Source: an uncultured Pseudomonadota bacterium (lineage in GTDB: Bacteria; Pseudomonadota; Alphaproteobacteria; RF32; CAG-239). Taken from it: a DNA stretch of 64,000 bases. Below the pieces are notes generated by a model, which was not told where the DNA came from, made no database searches, and saw only the letters and a list, made by a program, of their open reading frames with translations. Numbering within the stretch: position 1 is the first letter of the stretch; each line of letters begins with the position of its first letter. This document shows positions 1-8,887 of this stretch, piece by piece. The stretch lies in contig CASEZG010000002.1 in assembly GCA_949292375.1 (NCBI GenBank), forward strand, positions 1 to 64,000. Reading direction: 5' to 3'. A program made the position numbers and the translations under genes.

Positions 1-90
1 CGCAGAAACCGGCCATAAAAGGGTAAAAATTAGGAGTATTATGCTAGGTGTTCTGTTCTCTAATTCTTGCAGCTTCGCCATTTTGATTAA

Positions 91-115
91 GAAGACGCTA
101 GACGATAGCGTCTTC
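91..115. terminator. Hairpin, possible terminator
   Basis: A perfect 9-bp stem (91-99 with 107-115) encloses a 7-base loop and is followed by a short T-rich stretch. It could end a transcript entering from the left edge. The T tract is weak, so the call is tentative. Confidence 0.4.
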
Positions 116-235
116 TTTCGTATCCGGTAAGTTTATCAAAGATTCGTATGAAATATTTTATCAAAAGGCTATTGTAGATTCGTTAAAATTATAAGGAATC
201 TATTTAACTTAAAATAAATACAGTCTCAGTAGTTG

Positions 236-263
236 TTGACATATATTCGTTTGGGGATATTAT
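236..263 (+). promoter_or_regulatory. Sigma-70-like promoter of the GT61 gene
   Basis: TTGACA at 236-241 and TATTAT at 258-263 are separated by 16 bases. The predicted start point would lie about 15 bases before the ATG at 285, giving a very short leader. Confidence 0.5.
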
Positions 264-284
264 GATTTCAAAATCAGGTCAAAT

Positions 285-1544
285 ATGTTTTGGAAAATGT
301 TTATGGATAATATCGGCAATGTAACTTCAAATCATCCTTCTTTTTGTTCTGTTAAAAATGGCTATATTTTACCAGAATTTAAAGATGACTGGATTTTACA
401 GGGCGGTGTTTGTAATAATGAAAAACAATTTTTGCAAAATTCAATAACAAAATATAATGCAGGAAAAGACTTTCTTCCTGTGGAATATATTGAACATTTA
501 GACAACTCTCCTAAAATTCATGAAACCGTTATTTACGGCGGATATTTATTTAAGCATTATGGCCATTTTTTAATTGAGGGAACAACTCGTTTATGGTTTT
601 ACATCTTACACAATCAAAATAATCGACGGATTGCTTTTTCGGTAAATGATAAAAATTTGCCTCAATTTATGAAAGATTTTTTTCGCCTTTTGGGTATAAC
701 TGATGACATGATGTTATTAATTGATAAACCAACACAATTTGATAATATCATAATTCCTGAAATGTCATCTTTTATTGGCGGTAATTTTTATCCAAAAGAA
801 TTTTTGTTACCTTTTAACATTATCTCGACAAAAGTAAAATCAAAAAAAATTTTAAAATGTTATTTGTCCTATAAAGATTATAAAAGTAATATTTATGGAG
901 AAGATATCTTTGAAAAGCTATTCAAAGATAATGGGTTCTTGGTTGTAAACCCTGAAAAATTAACTCTTGAGGAGCAGATTTCTCTTTATAAAGATTGCAA
1001 TTTCTTCGCTGGTTGTAATGGAACTTGTATTTTAAATTGCTTATGGTCTCAAGCCAAAAATTTAAAAGTTTTAGCGTTAATGAGAGTTGATACAGATTTG
1101 TCATGTCATAGACGTTTTTTTAATGTTAAAAATGCAGATTATAAAGAAGCTAAAATTTATATTAATTTTTTACCAAGCACGCAAAGATTTGGCCCTTATC
1201 TGGTTGGTATTACAGAAGATTTTATTGATAAAATTTGCTATTTTGGCTTGAAGTTAAAAACTAAACTTTTTTTGCCCACAAATAACGATGTCAAAATGTT
1301 TCTTTTGAATTGGTTTAAGATTTATGAGCGGAAAGAAAACAAACAATACTTTCAAGAAACAACTACAAATGCAAATTTAGACAAATATCTTCAGCTTCGT
1401 AGTCAATTTTTGAATGACAAATATTTTGTTTTATTTCATATGCTTTTGTATTTTGTAATATATAAAGTTTCTTTTGGTAAGTATCGTTCGTGTTTTAAGA
1501 AGAAATATAAAAAATTTAAAGATTATTATGCGTTTTTACATTAA
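285..1544 (+). CDS. Glycosyltransferase family 61 protein
   Basis: Likely a GT61 (DUF563-type) glycosyltransferase that adds a sugar from a nucleotide-sugar donor to a surface glycan. The 419-residue protein shows the family block GGYLFKHYGHFLIE at residues 85-98 and the C-terminal block GCNGTCILNCLW at about 243-254, preceded by the usual EQI-x-L-[YF] segment near 230. No signal peptide is evident, so it acts in the cytoplasm. A promoter sits just upstream, but no strong ribosome-binding site precedes the ATG; in-frame ATGs at 297 and 303 are alternatives. It stands alone and is AT-rich like other glycan genes. Acceptor and sugar cannot be told from sequence. Confidence 0.8.
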   Translation: MFWKMFMDNIGNVTSNHPSFCSVKNGYILPEFKDDWILQGGVCNNEKQFLQNSITKYNAGKDFLPVEYIEHLDNSPKIHETVIYGGYLFKHYGHFLIEGTTRLWFYILHNQNNRRIAFSVNDKNLPQFMKDFFRLLGITDDMMLLIDKPTQFDNIIIPEMSSFIGGNFYPKEFLLPFNIISTKVKSKKILKCYLSYKDYKSNIYGEDIFEKLFKDNGFLVVNPEKLTLEEQISLYKDCNFFAGCNGTCILNCLWSQAKNLKVLALMRVDTDLSCHRRFFNVKNADYKEAKIYINFLPSTQRFGPYLVGITEDFIDKICYFGLKLKTKLFLPTNNDVKMFLLNWFKIYERKENKQYFQETTTNANLDKYLQLRSQFLNDKYFVLFHMLLYFVIYKVSFGKYRSCFKKKYKKFKDYYAFLH

Positions 1545-1653
1545 AATTCTTCCAATATTTGGTGCGCGGAATCTGGTATTTTAAATCCCTTTCGCACGAA
1601 ATAAAAAATGTGGTATACCATTTTTGCAAAAAGCAATGACAGAAGCCTAAATT

Positions 1654-1962
1654 TTATCGCCAGGGGCCATAGATGACCTTGGCTTCGTCTGTATTTTCGG
1701 GCGTTGTCTGCACTTCCGGCGGAAAATACCAGATGAACCGGCCGTTTTGTCCGCCCTGCCGCCACCGGCTGCGGCATAATTGACCGTCAACAAATATCTT
1801 ACCCGCCGGGGTTAACTCTACAATATCGCATTCCCAAAAGTCCCGGATCTTGTCGGCCAGCTCTTGTAGAGTGTCTGCGGTATCGTTAATATGCTCGCGG
1901 CGCCGCTCGGCCTCGTCAGCGGCCTTGAGTTCGGCAATGTCGCGCGCTGAGGGCTGAACGTT
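1654..1962 (-). pseudogene. GC-rich 3' fragment of a foreign gene
   Basis: On the minus strand about 102 codons stay open up to a TAA at 1654-1656, but no start codon exists and the frame closes at 1963-1965. The fragment encodes a charged helix (DEAERRREHIN region) followed by a compact tail rich in Trp, Gly and Arg, ending IYGPWR. Codon choice (CGG, CGC, GCC, CTG) and base composition are clearly GC-richer than any neighbour, and composition drops abruptly at both edges. This looks like the C-terminal remnant of a horizontally acquired, perhaps phage or plasmid, gene. I do not recognise the family. Confidence 0.55.
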
Positions 1963-2374
1963 TTAATATCTGCATGGCACAAAATCTTTTTTAAATCAGT
2001 TTGGAAGAATAATAATTTATCGTATCATATCTTAAAAATTTTTCTATTTGTTTTTTTTTCGAAAAAAACTGAACCTTTTTCTTATCCATATCGTTTATAA
2101 ATACAGCGGCTTTAATTGGTTGTTAATCGTTTATAAAATAAAAAAAATTCAGAACATTACCGAATTTTGACCTTATTTTACAATATGTTAACAGACAGAA
2201 GCTGTTCAGGGCCAACAAGAGCAGAGTTGCAACAATGGATAATTTAAACATATTTTTAATAGAAAGTTTTTCTTTTTTTGCCTGCTTCTTGCGGCAGGAG
2301 GACTTTTATTTTTCCTCTTTTTCCGCAACGGCGATGAGATTGCTTATATTACCGAACAGGTAAAGCGACAAAAC
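1963..2374. other. AT-rich gap before the efflux operon
   Basis: No independent gene is seen. The last 130 bases hold the apparently frame-disrupted 5' end of the MacA-like gene: an ATG at 2235 is followed, in another frame, by a hydrophobic membrane-anchor stretch that runs openly into the MacA frame from 2243. Confidence 0.6.
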
Positions 2375-3418
2375 GTGGAGAAAGTCGTTAACGCCACCGG
2401 CGAAGTCCGCGCCATTGAATTGGTTACAGTTGGTGCACAGGTTTCCGGTGAGATTGAAAAGCTCTATGTCTCCATTGGTCAAAATGTGAAAAAAGGCGAC
2501 CTTATTGCCGAAATTGATTCCACAACTCAGCAAAACGAAGTGTATATCAACAAGGCCAGATTGGAGAGTTATAATGCCCAACTGAATGCTGCTCAGGTTT
2601 CCTTAAAAGTTGCCGAAAAACAGTATAAACGTATGCAAAGCTTAAAAAAGAAAAATGCGGCCTCAGATGAAGACCTAGAAAATGCCGAAGATGCTTATGA
2701 AACGGCGAAGTCTAAAGTTACCGGGTTGGAATCTACCATTAAGGAAACCGAAATTTCTTTAAGCACGGCTGAAACAAATTTGGGTTATACCAAAATCACC
2801 GCGCCTTTGGACGGCACCATCGTATCTGTTCCCGTTAAGCAAGGACAAACGATTAATGCTGCTATGGATACTCCGGCAATCGTTCAAATTGCCGACCTCA
2901 CGCAAATGGAAATTTTGATTGAAATCTCTGAAGGCGACATCAGCAACATTAAACCAGGTGTTAAAGTTACCTACTCTATTCTGGCAGATTTAAACGATGT
3001 TTATGAAACAACTTTGCGTTCCATTGACCCCGGTTTAACGCTTTTGACAAATAATGAATATACCGAAGTTGTGGAATCAAGCGAAGCGATTTATTACTAC
3101 GGACGTTTAATTGTTCCAAACCCTGAAGGCAAGCTCAGAATCGGTATGACAACACAAAATGTGATTTATGTTGAAAGTGCCGAAAATGTTCTGACTGTTC
3201 CGGTTACCGCCATTAAAAACAACAATGGGCAAAAATATGTTGATGTGCTTACGCCTAAGGGGGTTCAACAACGTACAATTATTACCGGTGTTTCCGATGG
3301 CTTGAATGTTGAGGTTAAACAAGGTGTTGTTGAAGGTGATGAGATTGTATTGGCACAAATGTCTTCCGCCGAAATCTCAAATAAACTCTCCAATGTCAGA
3401 GGCCCGAGAGGATTTTAG
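2375..3418 (+). CDS. macA: MacA-like periplasmic adaptor of an ABC efflux pump
   Basis: Membrane-fusion (HlyD/MacA) adaptor that links the inner-membrane ABC transporter MacB to an outer-membrane channel. The protein shows the first lipoyl half with NATGEV and VGAQVSGEIEKLYVSIGQ near its start, a central coiled-coil hairpin (about residues 50-130), the second lipoyl half (GYTKITAPLDGTIVSVPVKQ), and barrel and membrane-proximal domains. The first usable in-frame start is GTG at 2375, which leaves out the membrane anchor that MacA needs. The upstream frame stays open from 2243 and encodes a typical anchor, so the real start is probably the ATG at 2235 with one base missing in the T run at 2253-2257. 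The gene ends 2 bases before macB. Confidence 0.85.
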   Translation: MEKVVNATGEVRAIELVTVGAQVSGEIEKLYVSIGQNVKKGDLIAEIDSTTQQNEVYINKARLESYNAQLNAAQVSLKVAEKQYKRMQSLKKKNAASDEDLENAEDAYETAKSKVTGLESTIKETEISLSTAETNLGYTKITAPLDGTIVSVPVKQGQTINAAMDTPAIVQIADLTQMEILIEISEGDISNIKPGVKVTYSILADLNDVYETTLRSIDPGLTLLTNNEYTEVVESSEAIYYYGRLIVPNPEGKLRIGMTTQNVIYVESAENVLTVPVTAIKNNNGQKYVDVLTPKGVQQRTIITGVSDGLNVEVKQGVVEGDEIVLAQMSSAEISNKLSNVRGPRGF

Positions 3419-3420
3419 TC

Positions 3421-5364
3421 ATGGATAACATTATTGAACTGAAAAATATTCATAAATATTTCGGTAGTGAAAAGAATCGGGTTCATGTCCTTAGGGGAAT
3501 CAATTTGGAGATTCAAAAAGGCGATTTTGTCGCGATTATCGGGCAATCTGGTTCCGGAAAATCTACCATGATGAATATTATCGGTTGTTTGGATGTTCCG
3601 ACTAACGGTTCTTACAAGATTAATGGTGTTGAAGTAGGCAAAATGGGCAAAGACCAATTAGCTGAACTTCGTTGCAAGACTTTCGGTTTTATCTTTCAGC
3701 GTTACAATTTGTTAAGCAGCTTAAATGCTACGGAAAATGCTGCCCTGCCGGCAATCTATTTGGGGTTAAATGCCGATAGCAGAAACGCCCGCTCGGTTGA
3801 GCTCTTAAAAAAACTTGACTTAGGCACCAAGCTCGGCAACAAACCTAATGAACTTTCCGGTGGTCAGCAACAACGTGTGAGTATTGCCCGCGCTTTGATG
3901 AACGGCGGTGAGATTATTCTGGCTGATGAACCGACCGGTGCTTTGGACTCCAAAAGCGGCGAGATGGTTATGGAAATTATTAAGAACTTGCACAAGCAAG
4001 GACATACGGTCATTTTGGTTACGCATGACAGCCATATCGCCGAACAAGCCAGCCGTATTATTGAAATTAAAGACGGTGAAATTGTCTCCGATATTCGCAA
4101 AGCTGATGATTTTTACGAGCTCAAAGACAAGGTTAAGAATATTAAACGCAGCAAGCTTGATGCTTTCAAATATAGTTTTCAGGAATCGCTTAAAATGTCT
4201 TTGCACGCTATTTTGGCTAATAAAATGCGCTCGCTGCTGACCATGCTCGGTATCATCATCGGTATTGCCTCTGTGGTTTCGGTGGTGGCATTGGGTAATG
4301 CTTCGCAAGCCAAAATTTTGGAAAAAATCAGTTCTATGGGAACAAACACCATTGATATTATGCCGGGTACGGGTTTCGGTGATATGCGTTCGGGAAAAGT
4401 TAAGACCTTAAAAGTAAGTGATTCAGATTATCTCGCCAAGCAAAGTTTTATTGACAGCTCAACACCGAGTGTTTCTGCCAGCGGAACTTTGGTTTATGAA
4501 AATTATTCCCTCACGGCGCAACTCAGCGGTGTCGGTGCGTCCTTTTTTGATGTTAAAGGGCGCAAAATCGCGCAAGGACGCATCTTTACGCAAGATGAAG
4601 TGAATAACATCGCTTCCGTTGTCGTCATTGATAACAACACACTCAAAGAAATGTTTTCTGACACACCGAATCCTATCGGCAAAATTATCATCTTCAACAA
4701 AAAGCCATTGAAAGTTATCGGGGTTACGGAAGAAGACAACAACCCCGGACCGATGTCTGATTCGATGAATATTTGGGTGCCTTATACAACCGCAATGTAT
4801 AAAATTAACGGCAGCACGGATATTAATTCCATCACGGTCAAGATCTCAGATAAGGTCAATTCGCAAGTTGCCGAATCCAGCATTGAGCATATTTTGACTT
4901 CTTTACACGGCAAAAAAGACTTCTTTATGCGCAACAGCGATAGTATTAAACAAACGATTGAGAGCACCACAAATACTATGAAACTCCTTATAGCCAGCAT
5001 TGCGGTCATCTCTTTGATTGTCGGCGGTATCGGCGTAATGAATATTATGTTGGTTTCGGTTACGGAAAGAACCAAAGAGATTGGTATTCGTATGGCTATC
5101 GGTGCCAAACAGGCGGATATTTTGCAACAGTTTTTAATTGAGGCTATTTTAATCTGTTTGGTCGGCGGATTTATGGGGGTTACGCTCTCTATGCTTATCG
5201 GTTTCGGATTTAATACTTTTTCCGAAAACTTCGGAATGATTTTTTCAACCGCATCCATCGTATTAGCTTTGGTTTGCTCTACGGCAATCGGCATTATCTT
5301 CGGTTATATGCCGGCGAAAAATGCCTCAAACCTTAACCCGATTGATGCTTTGGCGAGTGAGTGA
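3421..5364 (+). CDS. macB: MacB-like ABC transporter, fused ATPase and permease
   Basis: Inner-membrane ATPase-permease that powers MacA-dependent export (macrolides, toxins or lipids in known relatives). At 647 residues it has the family length. The N-terminal ATPase has Walker A GQSGSGKST at 41-49, signature LSGGQQQR at 145-152, Walker B IILADE at 165-170 and the H-loop THD near 200. A first membrane helix near residue 270, a large periplasmic domain and three C-terminal helices (FtsX/MacB permease fold, with GGIGVMNIMLVSVTERTKEIG) follow. The ATG comes 2 bases after the macA stop, and the next gene starts 1 base after this stop, so the three are an operon. Confidence 0.93.
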   Translation: MDNIIELKNIHKYFGSEKNRVHVLRGINLEIQKGDFVAIIGQSGSGKSTMMNIIGCLDVPTNGSYKINGVEVGKMGKDQLAELRCKTFGFIFQRYNLLSSLNATENAALPAIYLGLNADSRNARSVELLKKLDLGTKLGNKPNELSGGQQQRVSIARALMNGGEIILADEPTGALDSKSGEMVMEIIKNLHKQGHTVILVTHDSHIAEQASRIIEIKDGEIVSDIRKADDFYELKDKVKNIKRSKLDAFKYSFQESLKMSLHAILANKMRSLLTMLGIIIGIASVVSVVALGNASQAKILEKISSMGTNTIDIMPGTGFGDMRSGKVKTLKVSDSDYLAKQSFIDSSTPSVSASGTLVYENYSLTAQLSGVGASFFDVKGRKIAQGRIFTQDEVNNIASVVVIDNNTLKEMFSDTPNPIGKIIIFNKKPLKVIGVTEEDNNPGPMSDSMNIWVPYTTAMYKINGSTDINSITVKISDKVNSQVAESSIEHILTSLHGKKDFFMRNSDSIKQTIESTTNTMKLLIASIAVISLIVGGIGVMNIMLVSVTERTKEIGIRMAIGAKQADILQQFLIEAILICLVGGFMGVTLSMLIGFGFNTFSENFGMIFSTASIVLALVCSTAIGIIFGYMPAKNASNLNPIDALASE

Positions 5365-5365
5365 T

Positions 5366-6727
5366 ATGAAAAAAAAGCTGACATATATATCTTTGTTTTG
5401 CGGAGCTCTGTTGCTGAGCGGCTGTGCGACTATCGGTGCTATGCCGACAGATGTTGCATCGGAGCTTAATTATACCGCCGAGATTAAGGAAAAATATAAG
5501 GCAAACGAAAATTGGTGGACGCAATATAACAACGCCGAGCTCAATCGCTTGGTAGATTTGGCCTTGACAAATAATCCCGATTATCTGAAAGCCGCCATTA
5601 ATATTAACAAAGAACTATATAATTTGAATCTGGCTACTTCCGACCTCTTCCCTACGCTTTCCGGCGGAATGAATGCTTCCGGACAGCGACAAATCAGCAC
5701 AAGCGATAATTTTGCCAGCAATTTTTCAGGAGAAACCGGCTTGAGCTATGAAGCTGATTTGTATGGCAAAATCCGTGATTTGCAAGATGCACAAAAATTT
5801 GAATATGAAGCAACCATTATGGATAAAGAAAGTGCTCGTTTGAGCCTGATTAATAGCGTGATTGATTTGTATTTTAATCTGGAATATCTGCAAAACAGCA
5901 AGGATGTTACCAAAGAGAACATCAAAAACTATGAGAATATCCTCAAAATTACCGAAACAAAGTATAAAAGCGGCAAAATTGATAATCTGGAATATTTGCA
6001 AACCAAACAAAGCTTGTTATCCGAACAAAATCGGCTCTTGGAGATTGAGACGCAGTTCAAAGAAATGGAAACCAGCCTGAAAAATATTTTGAATCTTCGT
6101 CAGGAAGAGGCGCTTAACATTCAGTTCGGCAATATCTTGTTGCAAGAAAACCTCGGTGTTAATCTTGATGTTCCGGTTGCCGTCTTGGCTAATCGTCCGG
6201 ACTTGCTCGCCAGCCAATATCGCTTGGAAAAAGCATTTAAAAATCTGCAAGCCGAGAACAAAAACTGGTATCCGAATGTGTCCTTAAACGGCTTGCTCGG
6301 AACATCTTCCGACAAGGCTCGCACAACTTTTGATTTTCCTTATCTGCTCGGCAGCGTATCCGTTGATTTGCCGTTTCTAGACTGGAACAGAGTTGAAAAC
6401 AAAGTTAAAATCTCCGAAGCTGATTATGAAATCACAGCCATTGATTTTAAGGATACCCTAAACCAGGCCGTCAATGAAGTGGCTTATTATTCCGCGGCTT
6501 ATGGCTATGCCAATAATATTTTGGAAAACACGCAAAAGAACTATCAAAATTCGCAGCAAATTACCAAATATTATCAAGAACGCTATAATACAGGTAAAGT
6601 GGAGTTTAAAGACTATTTGGAAGCTGTTTATACCGAAAACTCTTTGCGTAAAGACCTTATCTCCCAAAAATACCAGACCATTAAATATGAAAACTATGTT
6701 TACAAAGCTATGGCCGGAAAATATTAA
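5366..6727 (+). CDS. Outer-membrane efflux lipoprotein, TolC/NodT type
   Basis: Outer-membrane factor completing the MacAB tripartite pump. The 453-residue protein starts with a lipoprotein signal, MKKKLTYISL followed by a hydrophobic stretch and lipobox LLSGC, so Cys20 would be lipidated. Two repeated outer-membrane-efflux domains follow, with the typical WWTQYNNAELNRLVDLAL and VAVLANRPDLLASQYRLEKA segments. I place the start at the ATG at 5366, one base after the macB stop, because it begins exactly with the signal peptide; an upstream in-frame ATG at 5321 lies inside macB and adds no signal. Substrate specificity cannot be deduced. Confidence 0.9.
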   Translation: MKKKLTYISLFCGALLLSGCATIGAMPTDVASELNYTAEIKEKYKANENWWTQYNNAELNRLVDLALTNNPDYLKAAININKELYNLNLATSDLFPTLSGGMNASGQRQISTSDNFASNFSGETGLSYEADLYGKIRDLQDAQKFEYEATIMDKESARLSLINSVIDLYFNLEYLQNSKDVTKENIKNYENILKITETKYKSGKIDNLEYLQTKQSLLSEQNRLLEIETQFKEMETSLKNILNLRQEEALNIQFGNILLQENLGVNLDVPVAVLANRPDLLASQYRLEKAFKNLQAENKNWYPNVSLNGLLGTSSDKARTTFDFPYLLGSVSVDLPFLDWNRVENKVKISEADYEITAIDFKDTLNQAVNEVAYYSAAYGYANNILENTQKNYQNSQQITKYYQERYNTGKVEFKDYLEAVYTENSLRKDLISQKYQTIKYENYVYKAMAGKY

Positions 6728-6781
6728 TTCATTTATCTTTATTTAGGATTTGGGTGTTAGCATCGTTTTAAGGAGAAAGAT

Positions 6782-8353
6782 ATGTTTACACCCCCTTTGT
6801 TTGAAGATAATATTTTATCAACCCTTTGGCGTAACTTTAGTTTTTACTTTAACGATGGATATTGGGGATATTTCTTTTTAACTATTATGGGGCTGGTCTT
6901 TTTGCAATTTCTTTGGATTAAACCCAGACCTGCTTTTTTGACTTTTCCCAACAAAATTTATCGTTTTAATCTTCATATAGATTATCTTCCTCTTATTTTT
7001 TTCATACTAGCTTTTGTCTGTTTATGCCTTATTACTTATGCTCAAGAAATGAGTTTGTTTGCAAATTTTGATTTGATGAGTATCGGGACAACGGTTACTT
7101 TTGCTGAGGGCAAAGGCACGGGAATCTCTGATATTCGATTTTCTCCATTTGCAAATGTTGAACTAAACTTATTTTATGCCATCAGCCATAATCTTTATGT
7201 TGTCAGCTTTTTGGTTTTAACCGAAACAGCTTTGTTGTTATATTTGTTGTATTTGTTATTTGATTTTGTTCCTGTTTCAAGACGCTTATGTGCTTTGGCT
7301 TTGGTTGGGATTTATCCTGCTTTGGTTTGGATAAACAACCCGATTTTTCCTGAAAGATTGATGCTGATTTTTATTTGTCTTAGCTTATTAATGCTAAAAA
7401 AATATCTAACATGCCCCAAAACCAGATACTTAATGGGCTTTTGCCTTATAATGAATTTGGCTATCTATACAAAAGAAACCGTTATCTTATTTTATGCCGG
7501 TCTTCTGGGATGTGAGTTGCTTTATTTAATTTATAAAGGGCAGATTACACCAAACTCATTTTTACATCCTTTCAAAACGGCAAAAACTTTGCCTTTGGAA
7601 TATATGATGTTTTTTTCTATGGGTTTGTTTGCCTTTATTTATCTGCTATTCGGCTTGGGAATTAATAGCAATCAATATGTGTCTGCACATATAAATTCGG
7701 AGGCATGGAAAAAATATTATCTGGAGTTTTTTATTTGTTTTTGCGCCGTTATTTCTCTTATTTTTTCTAAAAAATTTTCCGTCCTTTTATTCGGTTTTGG
7801 AGCCGGAGCATGGATGATTTTATTATTTGTAGCGTGGAAACTTGGGATTTATAATGAAAATAATGCCCCTTATTACGCTATTGTATCCGGTATTTTTGGT
7901 TTGTTTCTTGTCTTTTATACTTTGGAAAAAAAGCTTTTGCTCTCTTTGTTTGGCTTGGCGTTTTTAGTTATGGCAATATTGCAAAATTATTACCTTTTTA
8001 AGAAACAAAGCGGCGAATCTTACTATGATGCTGCAAAATTTATCAGTTCTTTAGCATCAAAACAGAATCCTTTGCCAATTTTTGTAAAAGACAGCTTGGA
8101 AGGAAAATACGAAAGCTATATTATTGATTGTTATCGTTCGGCTTATAAGTTTTATTTTCCTCATAAAAATATTGTTTTTAAAACAAATAGTGATGCTGAC
8201 TTGCTCGGAAATGTTTTGAAATTTCCACTTATTTATCAAGCAACTCCGAAAACCGGAGATATTTATGTGTTGAATAAGATTTATAATGAAGATAGCGACA
8301 GATATGAATTGCTTTATGAAAACGCAAATTTCAAAATTTTTAGAGTAAGGTGA
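6782..8353 (+). CDS. Polytopic membrane protein, GT-C-like
   Basis: A 523-residue integral membrane protein with about ten hydrophobic helices and a soluble C-terminal tail of roughly 100 residues that starts after about residue 410. The arrangement (many helices, short loops with charged residues such as NNPIFPERLML and YTKETVILFY, C-terminal soluble part) resembles GT-C-fold lipid-linked sugar transferases or a polysaccharide-modifying membrane protein, but no defining motif is visible, so the function is unassigned. A strong ribosome-binding site, AAGGAGA, lies 5 bases before the ATG. It follows the efflux operon after 54 bases without a clear terminator and may be co-transcribed. Confidence 0.7.
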   Translation: MFTPPLFEDNILSTLWRNFSFYFNDGYWGYFFLTIMGLVFLQFLWIKPRPAFLTFPNKIYRFNLHIDYLPLIFFILAFVCLCLITYAQEMSLFANFDLMSIGTTVTFAEGKGTGISDIRFSPFANVELNLFYAISHNLYVVSFLVLTETALLLYLLYLLFDFVPVSRRLCALALVGIYPALVWINNPIFPERLMLIFICLSLLMLKKYLTCPKTRYLMGFCLIMNLAIYTKETVILFYAGLLGCELLYLIYKGQITPNSFLHPFKTAKTLPLEYMMFFSMGLFAFIYLLFGLGINSNQYVSAHINSEAWKKYYLEFFICFCAVISLIFSKKFSVLLFGFGAGAWMILLFVAWKLGIYNENNAPYYAIVSGIFGLFLVFYTLEKKLLLSLFGLAFLVMAILQNYYLFKKQSGESYYDAAKFISSLASKQNPLPIFVKDSLEGKYESYIIDCYRSAYKFYFPHKNIVFKTNSDADLLGNVLKFPLIYQATPKTGDIYVLNKIYNEDSDRYELLYENANFKIFRVR

Positions 8354-8403
8354 TTTCTTCTCGGCCGCGCAGGCCATTAAAAAACCCTCCACAAGGGAGG
8401 GTT
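8351..8403. repeat. Distal copy of the tRNA-Arg terminator repeat
   Basis: This 53-base segment is repeated at 8515-8567 with one mismatch. It holds a stem of the form AACCCTCC/GGAGGGTT. Read from the minus strand it is a second terminator downstream of tRNA-Arg. Its outer edge overlaps the stop codon of the membrane-protein gene. Confidence 0.85.
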
Positions 8404-8514
8404 ACATATTGAACCCGAGCGGGGCTGGCTTGACTAAAGTCTGCACCTGCCTCGTTTGCTTCGCTCATCGGCATACTCCCGTCTGCCTGCAAACTCGGCC
8501 CGAACTCACTTCTG
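8404..8514. other. Short insert between tRNA-Arg terminator repeats
   Basis: About 111 bases, GC-richer than the surroundings and with no reading frame. Its edges look like degenerate tRNA T-arms (GAACCCGAG near the left, CCGAACTCAC near the right; the latter string CGAACTCAC also occurs in tRNA-Arg). The internal string at 8470-8484 is nearly repeated in the insert beside tRNA-Pro at 63640-63655. Confidence 0.6.
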
Positions 8515-8536
8515 TGATTTCTTCCCGGCCGCGCAG

Positions 8537-8577
8537 GCCATTAAAAAACCCTCCACAAGGGAGGGTTTTTTAATGGC
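8537..8577 (-). terminator. Terminator of tRNA-Arg
   Basis: An 18-bp perfect stem (8537-8554 with 8560-8577) with a 5-base loop. The encoded CCA end of the tRNA lies inside the stem. It carries A and T runs on both flanks and should work in both directions. Confidence 0.85.
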
Positions 8578-8650
8578 GCACCCGGCGGGGTTCGAACTCA
8601 CAACCTTCTGATCCGTAGTCAGATGCTCTATCCAATTGAGCTACGGGTGC
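8574..8650 (-). tRNA. tRNA-Arg (anticodon ACG)
   Basis: The minus strand folds as a cloverleaf: acceptor GCACCCG paired with CGGGTGC, D arm with GTAGCTCAATTGGATAGAGC, anticodon loop CTACGGA giving ACG, T arm with GAGTTCGAACCCC, then discriminator G and an encoded CCA. It is flanked on its 3' side by a duplicated terminator. ACG is normally edited to ICG and reads CGU, CGC and CGA. Confidence 0.96.
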
Positions 8651-8887
8651 ATCTGTTTTGGCAACAGAGATGTTAATAGCGCGATTTATTTTTTTTTGCA
8701 AGTATTATTTTTAGTAATTTAAAAGAATTTTAATCTATTTAACCTAAAATCCGTTTCAAGTTCGATGTAAATTAATGATAAATCTAAATTCTTTCTTGTT
8801 TTTTTGCAAAATTATCTTTACAAAAGAAGATAAAAGTGTAAAAAAATATCAAAGGTTTAACAGGTTTTCTGGAAGGTTCTTAAATCA

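Noticed and set aside
2-130. Open frame entering from the left edge, 42 codons ending at 130
   Set aside because: It spans a hairpin and has no recognisable protein features; too short and cut by the window edge.
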